Below are positions 1-6,134 of a DNA stretch of 8,754 nucleotides, piece by piece; position 1 is the first letter of the stretch, and every line of letters begins with the position of its first letter. The notes under the pieces are model-generated. The model searched no databases. It was given only the letters and a program-made list of their open reading frames with translations, and was not told where the DNA came from. The translations under genes and the position numbers were made by a program. Origin of the DNA: an uncultured Ruminococcus sp. (GTDB lineage: Bacteria > Bacillota > Clostridia > Oscillospirales > CAG-272); contig CACYWX010000111.1 of NCBI GenBank assembly GCA_902778205.1, forward strand, positions 1 to 8,754, written 5' to 3'.

Positions 1-687
1 CGCGATCCGGTGCAGACCGCCGATGATGACCAGAACGGCAAAGATCATGACCACGATGCCCACCACCAGCGGGATGATCTTCGAGTCACCGCGGTTGGCG
101 GCGGCGGAGATGCTCTCGGAGATGGAAACCACCTGACCCATGTTGCCGATGCCGAAGGAAGCGAACACCGCGAATACGGAGAACAGCACCGCCAGGATCC
201 GGCCCGCCGCCTTGCCGTACTTCATCTTGCCGACGCCGTCCCGGAGATAGTACATGGCGCCTCCGGACCATTCGCCCTTTTCGTTGCGCCGCCGGAAATA
301 GATGCCCAGCACGTTCTCGGAGTAGTTGGTCATCATGCCCACGATGGCGGCGATCCACATCCAGAACACCGCGCCGGGACCGCCCATGGTGATGGCGTAG
401 GCCACGCCGGCGATGTTTCCCGTGCCGATGGTGGCGGAGAGCGCCGTGCACAGGGCCTGGAACTGGGAGATGGAGTGCCGGTCGTCGCTCTTCCGGATGG
501 TCTTTTCCCGGAAGAGGCCGCCGATGGTGCTCTTCCACATATGCCCGAAGCGGCTGAACTGGAAGAACCGGGTGGAGACCGTCATGAGAATGCCCGTACC
601 GATCAGCAGGACCAGAGCGGGAACGCCCCACACTACGTCGTTGACCGCGCCGTTGACCTTTGCCAGGCCGTCGAGAAAGCTTGCCAT
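1..687 (-). CDS. Sodium:alanine/glycine symporter (AGCS family), N-terminal part, cut by the window edge
   Basis: Inner-membrane Na+-coupled importer of small neutral amino acids (alanine or glycine). The 229 codons present begin MASFLDGLAK and run off the left edge; family members are usually about 440-550 residues, so roughly half is visible. The AGCS hallmark TALSATIGTGNIAGVA lies at residues 81-96, followed by GGPGAVFWMW (102-111) and the GNMGQ segment (181-185). Hydrophobic segments fall near 18-36, 77-100, 104-126, 163-186 and 204-224. The ATG at 687 is the only start codon that fits: no in-frame start lies between it and the leader terminator, and an AAAGGAC lies about 15 nt upstream, a rather long spacing. 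The leader carries a glycine riboswitch, which argues for glycine as a physiological substrate. Family assignment is secure; alanine versus glycine preference is inferred. Confidence 0.95.
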   Translation of the reverse strand, partial: MASFLDGLAKVNGAVNDVVWGVPALVLLIGTGILMTVSTRFFQFSRFGHMWKSTIGGLFREKTIRKSDDRHSISQFQALCTALSATIGTGNIAGVAYAITMGGPGAVFWMWIAAIVGMMTNYSENVLGIYFRRRNEKGEWSGGAMYYLRDGVGKMKYGKAAGRILAVLFSVFAVFASFGIGNMGQVVSISESISAAANRGDSKIIPLVVGIVVMIFAVLVIIGGLHRIA

Positions 688-722
688 AAAGAGATACGCA
701 CCGTCCTTTGAATAAGATGGGG

Positions 723-753
723 AAAACAAAACAGAGCCTGCCGCGGCAAGCTC
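723..753 (-). terminator. Intrinsic terminator in the symporter leader (riboswitch expression platform)
   Basis: On the minus strand GAGCTTGCC pairs with GGCAGGCTC (9 bp with one G-U pair; a tight loop, so effectively 8 bp closing CGCG), followed directly by TGTTTTGTTTT. It lies between the riboswitch and the symporter start codon, so it must be bypassed for the gene to be expressed. The downstream half of the stem and its T-run (723-736) can instead pair with the last strand of the second glycine aptamer (798-809). Confidence 0.88.
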
Positions 754-797
754 CTTCAGCAATCGGACAGGCGCGCTCTTCGTGAGACCGCACCCGA

Positions 798-961
798 CTC
801 TGTCCTTTTGCCTGAGAGATTAGCCGGAATCCGGCCTTGCACCTTCGGCACCCGGTCTGATCCGGGCTTCTCCAGAGCGTCATCCGCAGACAGTCCCTGC
901 CGTGTCCGGCACCTGAGAGTTTCACTCCTTCGGTCATCCCGTGGGGGATATTTCCTGTCCG
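798..961 (-). promoter_or_regulatory. Tandem glycine riboswitch
   Basis: Two glycine aptamers in series on the minus strand. Aptamer 1 (961 down to 887) is closed by CGGACAG/CTGTCTG and contains the conserved CCGAAGGAG and AACTCTCAGG strings. Aptamer 2 (877 down to 798) is closed by CTCTG/CAGAG and contains GCCGAAGGTGCAAGG and TCTCTCAGGCAAAAGGACAG. The linker is about 9 nt. This is the classic two-aptamer glycine class (Rfam RF00504 by recognition, not by search). It sits between a consensus promoter and an intrinsic terminator ahead of the AGCS symporter gene, so control is at the level of transcription elongation. Whether glycine turns the gene on or off is treated in the findings. Confidence 0.95.
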
Positions 962-979
962 TTTCATCTGACATGTATG

Positions 980-1008
980 ATTATACACGAATCTATCCCG
1001 TCTGTCAA
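980..1008 (-). promoter_or_regulatory. Sigma-A promoter of the riboswitch-symporter transcript
   Basis: Minus-strand TTGACA (1008-1003) and TATAAT (985-980) separated by exactly 17 bp. Both hexamers are perfect consensus. Transcription should begin near 972, about 10 nt before the first riboswitch strand. Confidence 0.9.
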
Positions 1009-1040
1009 GGGCTTTCCGCCAGGATTCCGCCGATCGATCT

Positions 1041-1072
1041 CCAAATCGCGCCTATTCCGATTGGCGTTTTTT
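1041..1072 (+). other. Terminator-like hairpin between the divergent promoters
   Basis: CCAAATCG pairs with CGATTGG (7 bp with one bulged A) around a 9-nt loop, followed after CG by six T. On the plus strand it resembles an intrinsic terminator, yet no plus-strand gene lies upstream of it. It may insulate the GH31 promoter from antisense read-through arising near the symporter leader, or be fortuitous. Confidence 0.3.
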
Positions 1073-1111
1073 GTCAGATCCCACAAAAGCGCGTCCGGGT
1101 CCGTCTCTCTG

Positions 1112-1137
1112 ATATTCACGCATATTCGCTTATATTC
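1112..1137 (+). repeat. Three ATATTC direct repeats with 10-bp period, possible activator site
   Basis: ATATTC occurs at 1112, 1122 and 1132, each followed by AC or GC, so the copies lie on the same face of the helix. The last copy ends 29 bp before the -35 box of the GH31 promoter. The position and phasing suit a multimeric transcription factor binding just upstream of the promoter; the factor is unknown. Confidence 0.45.
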
Positions 1138-1166
1138 GCCAAACCTCCCGCCGTCCCAACTTTTTA

Positions 1167-1195
1167 TTGACACCCGCGTGAATTTCCGTTATAAT
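1167..1195 (+). promoter_or_regulatory. Sigma-A promoter of the GH31/beta-propeller operon
   Basis: TTGACA (1167-1172) and TATAAT (1190-1195), both perfect consensus, with a 17-bp spacer. Transcription should start near 1202, leaving a leader of about 120 nt before the GH31 start codon. The promoter also helps settle that start, because the reading frame stays open well upstream of it. Confidence 0.9.
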
Positions 1196-1255
1196 GAACC
1201 CGGACAGAGCTCCCGAAAGGCTCCGGCCGACGGGCATGACCTCCGGCACCGGCCG

Positions 1256-1288
1256 CGGTCCGCCGGGAGAACGAAACCCTCCGGACCG
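1256..1288 (+). other. Hairpin in the GH31 leader
   Basis: CGGTCCG (1256-1262) pairs perfectly with CGGACCG (1282-1288); inside, GGG pairs with CCC across a 2x2 mismatch around a 9-nt loop. No T-run follows, so it is not an intrinsic terminator. It lies 21 nt before the ribosome binding site and could stabilise the messenger RNA, bind a protein, or be an inverted-repeat operator in DNA. Confidence 0.4.
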
Positions 1289-1324
1289 TCCGCATCCATT
1301 CATCTTATCGAGGAGGATCCTTTC

Positions 1325-3502
1325 ATGTACTTTGAACTGCGCGCCCTTGGAAACGGCGTTTTCCGCGTCCGAGCCTCTGCTGACGGCGTTTATTCCGACA
1401 CCCTCCTGTCCCGCTACGGACTGATCCATGAGCCGAAGGCCGCACAGGTCTCCGATACCGCCGTGACGGACGGAGATCTGTGCCTCACTGCGGACCGTGA
1501 CACCCTGACCCTCTCCGGCGGACGGCGGTCCCTGACCTTCACCCTCTCCCTGCCGGATGAGAACTCCCGCCGGGGATACGCGCTGGATCTGCCGCTTGAG
1601 CCGTCCGAGCGCTTCTACGGTCTGGGAGACGAGACCCGGGACTGCATCCAGAAGCGCGGGCACACCGCCGACATGTGGATCCGCAACGTGGTCTCCTACG
1701 GTCCGATCCCGTTCCTGGTGTCCTCAGACGGCTGGGGGATCTTTGTCAACACCACCTTCCGCCACCGCTTCGACATCGGCGACAGCAATCCCGACCGGCT
1801 CCGCATTTCCGTGTCGGACGGCCCCTGCGACGTCTATCTGTTTGACTGCGGCTCCATGAAGGCCTGCATCGCCGCCTATACAAAGCTGACCGGGCGGCCC
1901 CAGGTGCTCCCGAAGTTTGCCTATGGATTCCTGTACGTACTGAACATGGAGACCGACATCCGCTCCATGCTCTGGGACTGCCGCACCTTCCGGAAAGAAG
2001 GGATCCCCTGCGACACCGTGGGACTGGAGCCCTCCTGGATGGCGCAGAACTACGACTACTCCGTGGACAAGAAATGGAATCCCGAGAAGTTCCCCCTGCC
2101 CTACTGGAAGCCCGCCAACATCAGCGATTCCAGCACCTTCTTCTATCCTCTGCGGGAGATGTCCTTCCGCTTCTCCCTGTGGCTCTGCATGGATTACGAC
2201 CTCCTGCTGAAGGAGGAGCGCGACGCCGGGCACAGGGTCACGATGAGCACGGACAAGGCTGACTTCACGGGGGCCGAGATCATCGACGAGCATCTGGACG
2301 ACGACGTCTGGATGGACCGGATCACAAAGCGCGATGAGGACTGGTTCGAGCATCTCAAAAAGTTCGTGGACAACGGCGCGGCGGCCTTCAAGCTGGACGG
2401 CTCCAATCAGGTCAGCGCCCATCCCGACCGCCTGTGGGCAGGGAAATACACGGACGCGGAGGTTCACAACCTCTATCCCGTTCTCTACGCCCGGCAGATG
2501 GCGGAGGGCTTCGAGGAGTACACCGGCCGCCGTTCCATGATCTACACCGCGGCCATGTACGCCGGTACCCCCGGTTACGCCGCGACCTGGGCGGGCGACA
2601 CCGGCGGCGGTCCGAAGTCCATGACCTCCCTGCTCAACTTCTCCATGACCGGCCACTCCAATTCCACCTGCGACATGATGGTGACGTCGGTGGAGGGCAT
2701 CCACTGCGGCTTCCTGATGCCCTGGGCACAGTACAACGACTGGGCCTACTGGCGCTATCCCTGGTTCCTGCGCCCGGCTCTGGAGGAGGCGATCCGGTTC
2801 TACTCCAATCTCCGCTCGTCCCTGTTCCCGACGCTCTACGCCGCCGCCTACACCGCCTGGGAGGAGGGACTTCCCATGGCACGGCCACTGTCGCTGATCT
2901 ACGAGGACACGAACCGTTACGACAACGCCATGACACTCTACTTCCTCGGCGATTCGCTTCTGGTCGGAGCCTTTGAGATGCGCTTCCCACTTCCGGAGGG
3001 TCTGTGGATCGACTTCTGGACCGGGGAGGAATACGAGGGCGGCGGCGTGCTGGAATACACCCCTCCGGAGGGCCGTGGCGGCGCGCTGCTTGTGAAGGCC
3101 GGAGCGATCCTCGGACGCATGGAACCTCAGCCCGCCGTCATGGAACGCATCCCCGAAACCATTTATCTGGACTGGTACCCCCGCGAAGGCACGTCCGGGG
3201 AGTTCACCCTGTACGAGGACGACGGCGAAACCCTGGCCTACCGGGAAGGCACAACGGCTCGGACCCATGTCACCGGCACAACGAAGGACGGCGTCAGCAC
3301 CCTGGCCGTCACCCCGCGGAATCCCGGCGGCGTCGCGGAGGAGTACCTCTCGAAGAAGCTCGCCCTGCGCATCCACACAAATGAAAAGCTGACCGTCCGG
3401 GACGCTTCGACCGGCTCTTCCCTGCCCGGTTCCTTCTCCGACGGCGTTATTACAGTCGACCTGCCCTTCGGCTTCGGGGGAGGCTGTGTACGTGCGGAGT
3501 GA
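1325..3502 (+). CDS. Glycoside hydrolase family 31 alpha-glycosidase
   Basis: A 725-residue retaining alpha-glycosidase of the GH31 type, likely cytoplasmic as no signal peptide is visible. The fold order fits: an N-terminal beta-sandwich (about 1-180, with FYGLGDET at 97-104), a TIM barrel (about 195-540), then two C-terminal beta-sandwich regions. The nucleophile candidate is D358 in FKLDGSNQ and the acid/base candidate D425 in TWAGDTGGG; both positions match the GH31 aspartates. Substrate-binding motifs differ from the commonly described enzymes: GLEPSWM replaces the usual Asp-containing strand, and TAAMYAGTPGYAATW lacks the SR and QR/QH residues, so the sugar specificity cannot be read. 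The ATG at 1325 has GAGGAGG at 1310-1316 with 8-nt spacing and lies downstream of the promoter, so the longer open frame upstream is not used. The beta-propeller gene follows after 42 bp in the same operon. Confidence 0.9.
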   Translation: MYFELRALGNGVFRVRASADGVYSDTLLSRYGLIHEPKAAQVSDTAVTDGDLCLTADRDTLTLSGGRRSLTFTLSLPDENSRRGYALDLPLEPSERFYGLGDETRDCIQKRGHTADMWIRNVVSYGPIPFLVSSDGWGIFVNTTFRHRFDIGDSNPDRLRISVSDGPCDVYLFDCGSMKACIAAYTKLTGRPQVLPKFAYGFLYVLNMETDIRSMLWDCRTFRKEGIPCDTVGLEPSWMAQNYDYSVDKKWNPEKFPLPYWKPANISDSSTFFYPLREMSFRFSLWLCMDYDLLLKEERDAGHRVTMSTDKADFTGAEIIDEHLDDDVWMDRITKRDEDWFEHLKKFVDNGAAAFKLDGSNQVSAHPDRLWAGKYTDAEVHNLYPVLYARQMAEGFEEYTGRRSMIYTAAMYAGTPGYAATWAGDTGGGPKSMTSLLNFSMTGHSNSTCDMMVTSVEGIHCGFLMPWAQYNDWAYWRYPWFLRPALEEAIRFYSNLRSSLFPTLYAAAYTAWEEGLPMARPLSLIYEDTNRYDNAMTLYFLGDSLLVGAFEMRFPLPEGLWIDFWTGEEYEGGGVLEYTPPEGRGGALLVKAGAILGRMEPQPAVMERIPETIYLDWYPREGTSGEFTLYEDDGETLAYREGTTARTHVTGTTKDGVSTLAVTPRNPGGVAEEYLSKKLALRIHTNEKLTVRDASTGSSLPGSFSDGVITVDLPFGFGGGCVRAE

Positions 3503-3544
3503 CCGCGGAAGACGAATCCGGTGATTATACGAAAGGGGCAGACC

Positions 3545-4975
3545 ATGGAACCCATCCGAATCGGATCCCGCCGCGAGCCCATGTGGGACGACTATCTGAT
3601 CGATCCGGACCTGACCGACACGCCGCTCAGACTCCATCATCCGATCGGGCGGGACAGCATCGTATTCACGGAGCCCTGGGCGCAGGGAGTGAACAGCGCT
3701 TATATGTGCGTGCTGCGGGACGGGAATCGGTACCTCATGTACACGAACGGCCGGGGCGGGCTTGTCTGCTCCCAAAGCACGGACGGCATCCGGTGGGAGA
3801 GGCCCGATCTCGGACTGGTGGAATTTGAGGGATCGAGGCACAACGCGATGGTGTCGTTCGTCGAAAACGAGCCGGACGCCGTTCCTCACACCATGTCTTT
3901 CGACGGTTTCCGCGCCTTCGTGGACGACAATCCCGCCTCCCCGCCCGAGGAACGCATCAAGGCCGTGGCCAACGTCGACGAGCGGCTCCGGGTCTATGTC
4001 AGCCCGGACGGCCTTCGCTTCCGGCACGCGGGAACACTGAATATCCCGGCGCAGTCCGATACGCCCTTCGACAGCGTGAACACGGTATTCTACGACAAAC
4101 GGATCGGAAAATACCGGGCTTATGTGCGCGACTACGCTCCCCCAGCCGTCCGGGGCGATCCCATCTGGATCCGCGCCGTCAGCACGACCGAAAGCGCGGA
4201 GCTGTTCCCGGCCTCGGGAGAGTGGCCGCGGGCGCGGTTCCTCCGCTACGATACGCCGGACCTCTGGCAGATGTACACGAACTCCGTCATGCCCTACGAG
4301 CGGGCGGATCACGTCTTTGTCGGTTTTCCCGTCCGTTATACCCTCCGCTCGGAGTGGACGGAGAATTACGACGAGCTCTGCGGGAGGGAGGCGCGTCTTC
4401 TCAGAGCAGGAGAGGATCGGAAGGACCGGCACGGTCTCTCCCTCAGCGACACCCTCTTCATGTGCTCGCGGGACGGGGTGAATTTCAGACGCTTTCCGGA
4501 CGCCTTTCTCCGACCGGGGCCGGAGCATCCGAGAAACTGGGTTTACGGCGACGTCTATTTCTCGAACGGGATGTTTGAGACGAAGCCCTCCCACCCAGGC
4601 TGCGATCCGGAGCTGTCCTTCTGCTGCATGGAAAACCGCTTCTTCCCGGATCCTCCCGAGGCCCGCCGGTACACGATCCGCCGTGACGGATTCGTTTCCC
4701 GGTCAAGCGTTTACCCCGAATCCCGCCTGACCACGAAGCCGTTCCTCTTCGAGGGCAGGGATCTCTTCGTCAACTTCTCGACCTCCGCGTACGGGCACCT
4801 GCTCTTCACGCTGACGGATGCGGACGGGAACAGCATCACCTCATGCGAGACCTTCGGCGACAGCACCGACCGCAGAGTCCCCTTTAACGGGAATGTCGGA
4901 GATTTCGCCGGCCATCCGGTCACGCTCCGGGTGGATTTCTCGGACGCGGATCTGTATGCAATTATGTTCCGGTGA
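3545..4975 (+). CDS. Five-bladed beta-propeller glycosidase-like protein (GH43/GH32-like fold), function unknown
   Basis: A 476-residue protein without signal peptide or membrane segment. It begins with the pattern WDDYLID (14-20), LRLHHP (28-33), then EPWAQG...YMCVLRDGNRYLMYTNGRG and a blade motif STDGIRWERPDLGLVEFEGS (78-97). The short pattern SPDGLRF and the similar SRDGVNFRRFP recur as repeated blades, as in sialidase, arabinanase and fructosidase propellers. Proteins starting DDYLID...LHHP are common beside carbohydrate genes in Firmicutes, Planctomycetes and Bacteroidetes, mostly annotated as hypothetical or GH32/43-like. The C-terminal 110 residues look like a beta-sandwich. The ATG at 3545 is preceded by AAAGGGG at 3532-3538 (6-nt spacing), preferable to a GTG in frame at 3521. 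Co-transcription with the GH31 gene suggests that both act on the same glycan or glycoside; I cannot name a catalytic triad. Confidence 0.75.
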   Translation: MEPIRIGSRREPMWDDYLIDPDLTDTPLRLHHPIGRDSIVFTEPWAQGVNSAYMCVLRDGNRYLMYTNGRGGLVCSQSTDGIRWERPDLGLVEFEGSRHNAMVSFVENEPDAVPHTMSFDGFRAFVDDNPASPPEERIKAVANVDERLRVYVSPDGLRFRHAGTLNIPAQSDTPFDSVNTVFYDKRIGKYRAYVRDYAPPAVRGDPIWIRAVSTTESAELFPASGEWPRARFLRYDTPDLWQMYTNSVMPYERADHVFVGFPVRYTLRSEWTENYDELCGREARLLRAGEDRKDRHGLSLSDTLFMCSRDGVNFRRFPDAFLRPGPEHPRNWVYGDVYFSNGMFETKPSHPGCDPELSFCCMENRFFPDPPEARRYTIRRDGFVSRSSVYPESRLTTKPFLFEGRDLFVNFSTSAYGHLLFTLTDADGNSITSCETFGDSTDRRVPFNGNVGDFAGHPVTLRVDFSDADLYAIMFR

Positions 4976-5050
4976 GCGGACAGATTTCCCCTGTCCGGGA
5001 CGTGGATGATGATCCGGCAGTCCAAGCCGCGCCGTCCTCAAAATGCAGTT

Positions 5051-5094
5051 CCCCGGCCCATGTTCATCCCATGAGCCGGGGATCTCTTTTTTCC
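5051..5094 (+). terminator. Intrinsic terminator of the GH31/beta-propeller operon
   Basis: CCCCGGC (5051-5057) pairs with GCCGGGG (5075-5081); after one mismatch CATG pairs with CATG around a 7-nt loop, and ATCTCTTTTTTCC follows. It lies 75 bp after the propeller stop codon. A second hairpin, CGGACAG/CTGTCCG at 4977-4997, begins directly after that stop but has no T-run. Confidence 0.85.
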
Positions 5095-5110
5095 TTTCCC
5101 GCTTCGATTC

Positions 5111-5363
5111 ATACTAATCTCAAGCTAAATAGGAAAACGCGGCTTTCTTTCGGAGTAAAGCCACAGGCATAATTGCCTGGCAAAGAACTTAATGGAGGAA
5201 AAGGTTAAGCTGTACCAGTAGAGTGAAGCTGAAACTTCGGCACACCAATACAGCTATCCAACCTTATCAGAGTTATTGTACGCGAGCTCATCGCAGAGCG
5301 ATTCGCCTCCTACATAAAGCATTCAAAACCCATGAAGTTAGCCTTTTGGGCTGAGAATAGTAT
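5111..5363 (+). ncRNA. Candidate free-standing structured RNA of about 250 nt (possibly raiA-motif class)
   Basis: This AT-rich island (about 43% G+C over 5101-5340) has no credible reading frame but closes on itself. The outer helix pairs 5111-5121 with 5353-5363 (10 bp, one A-A mismatch). Inside it, GGCTTT/AAAGCC (5141/5157) and CAGGCA/TGCCTG (5164/5174) form local hairpins. AACTT-a-ATGG (5186-5195) pairs with CCAT-g-AAGTT (5330-5339). An arm is built from AAGGTT/AACCTT (5201/5260), AGCTGTA/TACAGCT (5208/5249) and GAAG/CTTC (5225/5235). Another hairpin, GCGA/TCGC, lies at 5282-5294, and TTAGCC/GGCTGA (5338/5349) abuts the outer helix. The plus strand is favoured because unpaired segments are A-rich (AAATAGGAAAA, CAAAG, CATAAAGC, TTCAAAACC) and one pair is G-U. 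It lies between convergent genes, 17 nt after a terminator, and I find no promoter of its own. Size, host type and isolated position resemble the raiA motif of Firmicutes and Actinobacteria, but that identity is a guess. Confidence 0.6.
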
Positions 5364-5465
5364 CAGGATTCTCCGGCGGCGCTCCCGTCTCACCTTCTCG
5401 TTCCGGCGGCCCGGTACATGATGTTCTGCCGGAGATGGGACAGAACGCCGTCCGCTCCTCCAAGG

Positions 5466-5492
5466 GAAACAGACGTCCGCATCTGCTGCGGA
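5466..5492 (-). terminator. Weak terminator-like hairpin after the methyltransferase gene
   Basis: On the minus strand TCCGCA pairs with TGCGGA around GCAGA (5492-5476), just 2 nt after the stop codon, followed by CGTCTGTTTCCCTT. The T-run is poor, so this is at best a weak terminator of the oadB-oadA-regulator-methyltransferase transcript. No better candidate lies downstream before the structured RNA region. Confidence 0.3.
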
Positions 5493-5494
5493 GG

Positions 5495-6124
5495 TCATTT
5501 CCTTGCGGCGAACAGACGGTAGTCCTCCCGGTCGGTAAGTTCCACGGAGCAATGAATGAATCCGGCGTCCTCCAGAAGCTCCAGCTCCGAGGAGGGGGCG
5601 AGGGGCGTGTCCATGTGGGGCCAGCGGTCCGGATCCTCCGCGTATTCCGTCAGAGCCTCCTCCTGCGCCCTACGGTCCGGGACCACCTTGTCCGCGTTGA
5701 GAAACTGACCGCCGTCCCTCAGACAGTCCCGCACCTTTTTGTACAGCCTCAGCTTGTCCTCCGGCGCAAAATGGTGGAGAGCCGAGGTGGAGATCACCGC
5801 GTCATAGCCTTCCCCCCAGTCCGTCTCGAAGAAGTCCCCGCAGACGGTCCGGACCCTGTCCGCGAAGGGCCTCGCCGTCAGCGCTTCCAGCATCCTCGGC
5901 GAAATGTCCGCCACAGTGACCCGCGCCTCCGGGAACCGCTCAAACAGCGGGATCAGCTCCAGGCCCGTTCCTCCGCCCAGGTCCAGCACAGTGACGGTCC
6001 CCTCGTCAAGGTTCTCCGTCAGCATGCGCTTGGTGACGGCAAAGGCCGCGTGTACGTCGTCATATCCGTCGGTCTTGCGGTCGAAAAATTCCTTCATCTC
6101 CCGACCGCGCTTTTTCAGATCCAT
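5495..6124 (-). CDS. Class I SAM-dependent methyltransferase
   Basis: A 209-residue cytosolic methyltransferase with a Rossmann-like fold. SAM-binding motif I is VLDLGGGTGLELIPL (46-60), the acidic motif II is VTVADISPRML (69-79) and the motif IV region is YDAVISTSALHHF (107-119). The C-terminal part (ELELLEDAGF, 180-189) matches the usual beta-strand region of small-molecule or tRNA-wobble-type methyltransferases, but the substrate cannot be named. The ATG at 6124 is chosen over an upstream in-frame ATG at 6166 because GAGGAGAGG lies directly before it, while the upstream one would sit inside the preceding gene. Ten bases separate it from the regulator gene, whose stop codon overlaps the ribosome binding site, so translation is probably coupled. 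Confidence 0.88.
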   Translation of the reverse strand: MDLKKRGREMKEFFDRKTDGYDDVHAAFAVTKRMLTENLDEGTVTVLDLGGGTGLELIPLFERFPEARVTVADISPRMLEALTARPFADRVRTVCGDFFETDWGEGYDAVISTSALHHFAPEDKLRLYKKVRDCLRDGGQFLNADKVVPDRRAQEEALTEYAEDPDRWPHMDTPLAPSSELELLEDAGFIHCSVELTDREDYRLFAARK

Positions 6125-6134
6125 AATCCTCTCC

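Noticed and set aside
86..988. A minus-strand frame of 300 codons overlapping the symporter gene and riboswitch.
   Set aside because: It runs through the riboswitch and terminator in another frame and is Arg-rich; the adjacent frame encodes the AGCS protein.
941..1324. N-terminal extension of the GH31 frame by up to 128 residues.
   Set aside because: The extension crosses the promoter at 1167-1195, reads as low-quality sequence, and a strong ribosome binding site sits before the ATG at 1325.
1724..4594. A 956-codon open frame on the minus strand, antisense to both glycosidase genes.
   Set aside because: It mirrors the GC-rich third-position pattern of the plus-strand genes and shows no recognisable domain; the plus-strand frames carry clear GH31 and propeller motifs.
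4977..4997. Hairpin CGGACAG/CTGTCCG directly after the propeller stop codon.
   Set aside because: No T-run follows; the real terminator lies at 5051-5094. It may only protect the messenger 3' end.
5101..5370. Known riboswitch, T-box, tmRNA or 6S RNA as an explanation for the structured island.
   Set aside because: I see no T-box sequence, no tRNA-like ends, no single long 6S-type hairpin and no downstream gene on the same strand for a riboswitch to control.
5370..5435. Inverted repeat TCTCCGGC/GCCGGAGA and a direct repeat TCCGGCGGC (5372 and 5402).
   Set aside because: Short GC-rich repeats separated by 50 nt are common in this composition; there is no T-run or flanking duplication to suggest a terminator or insertion.
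5310..5552. An 80-codon minus-strand frame between the structured RNA and the methyltransferase.
   Set aside because: Its composition is Arg-rich, it overlaps the methyltransferase 3' end and the RNA fold, and it shows no domain or good ribosome binding site.
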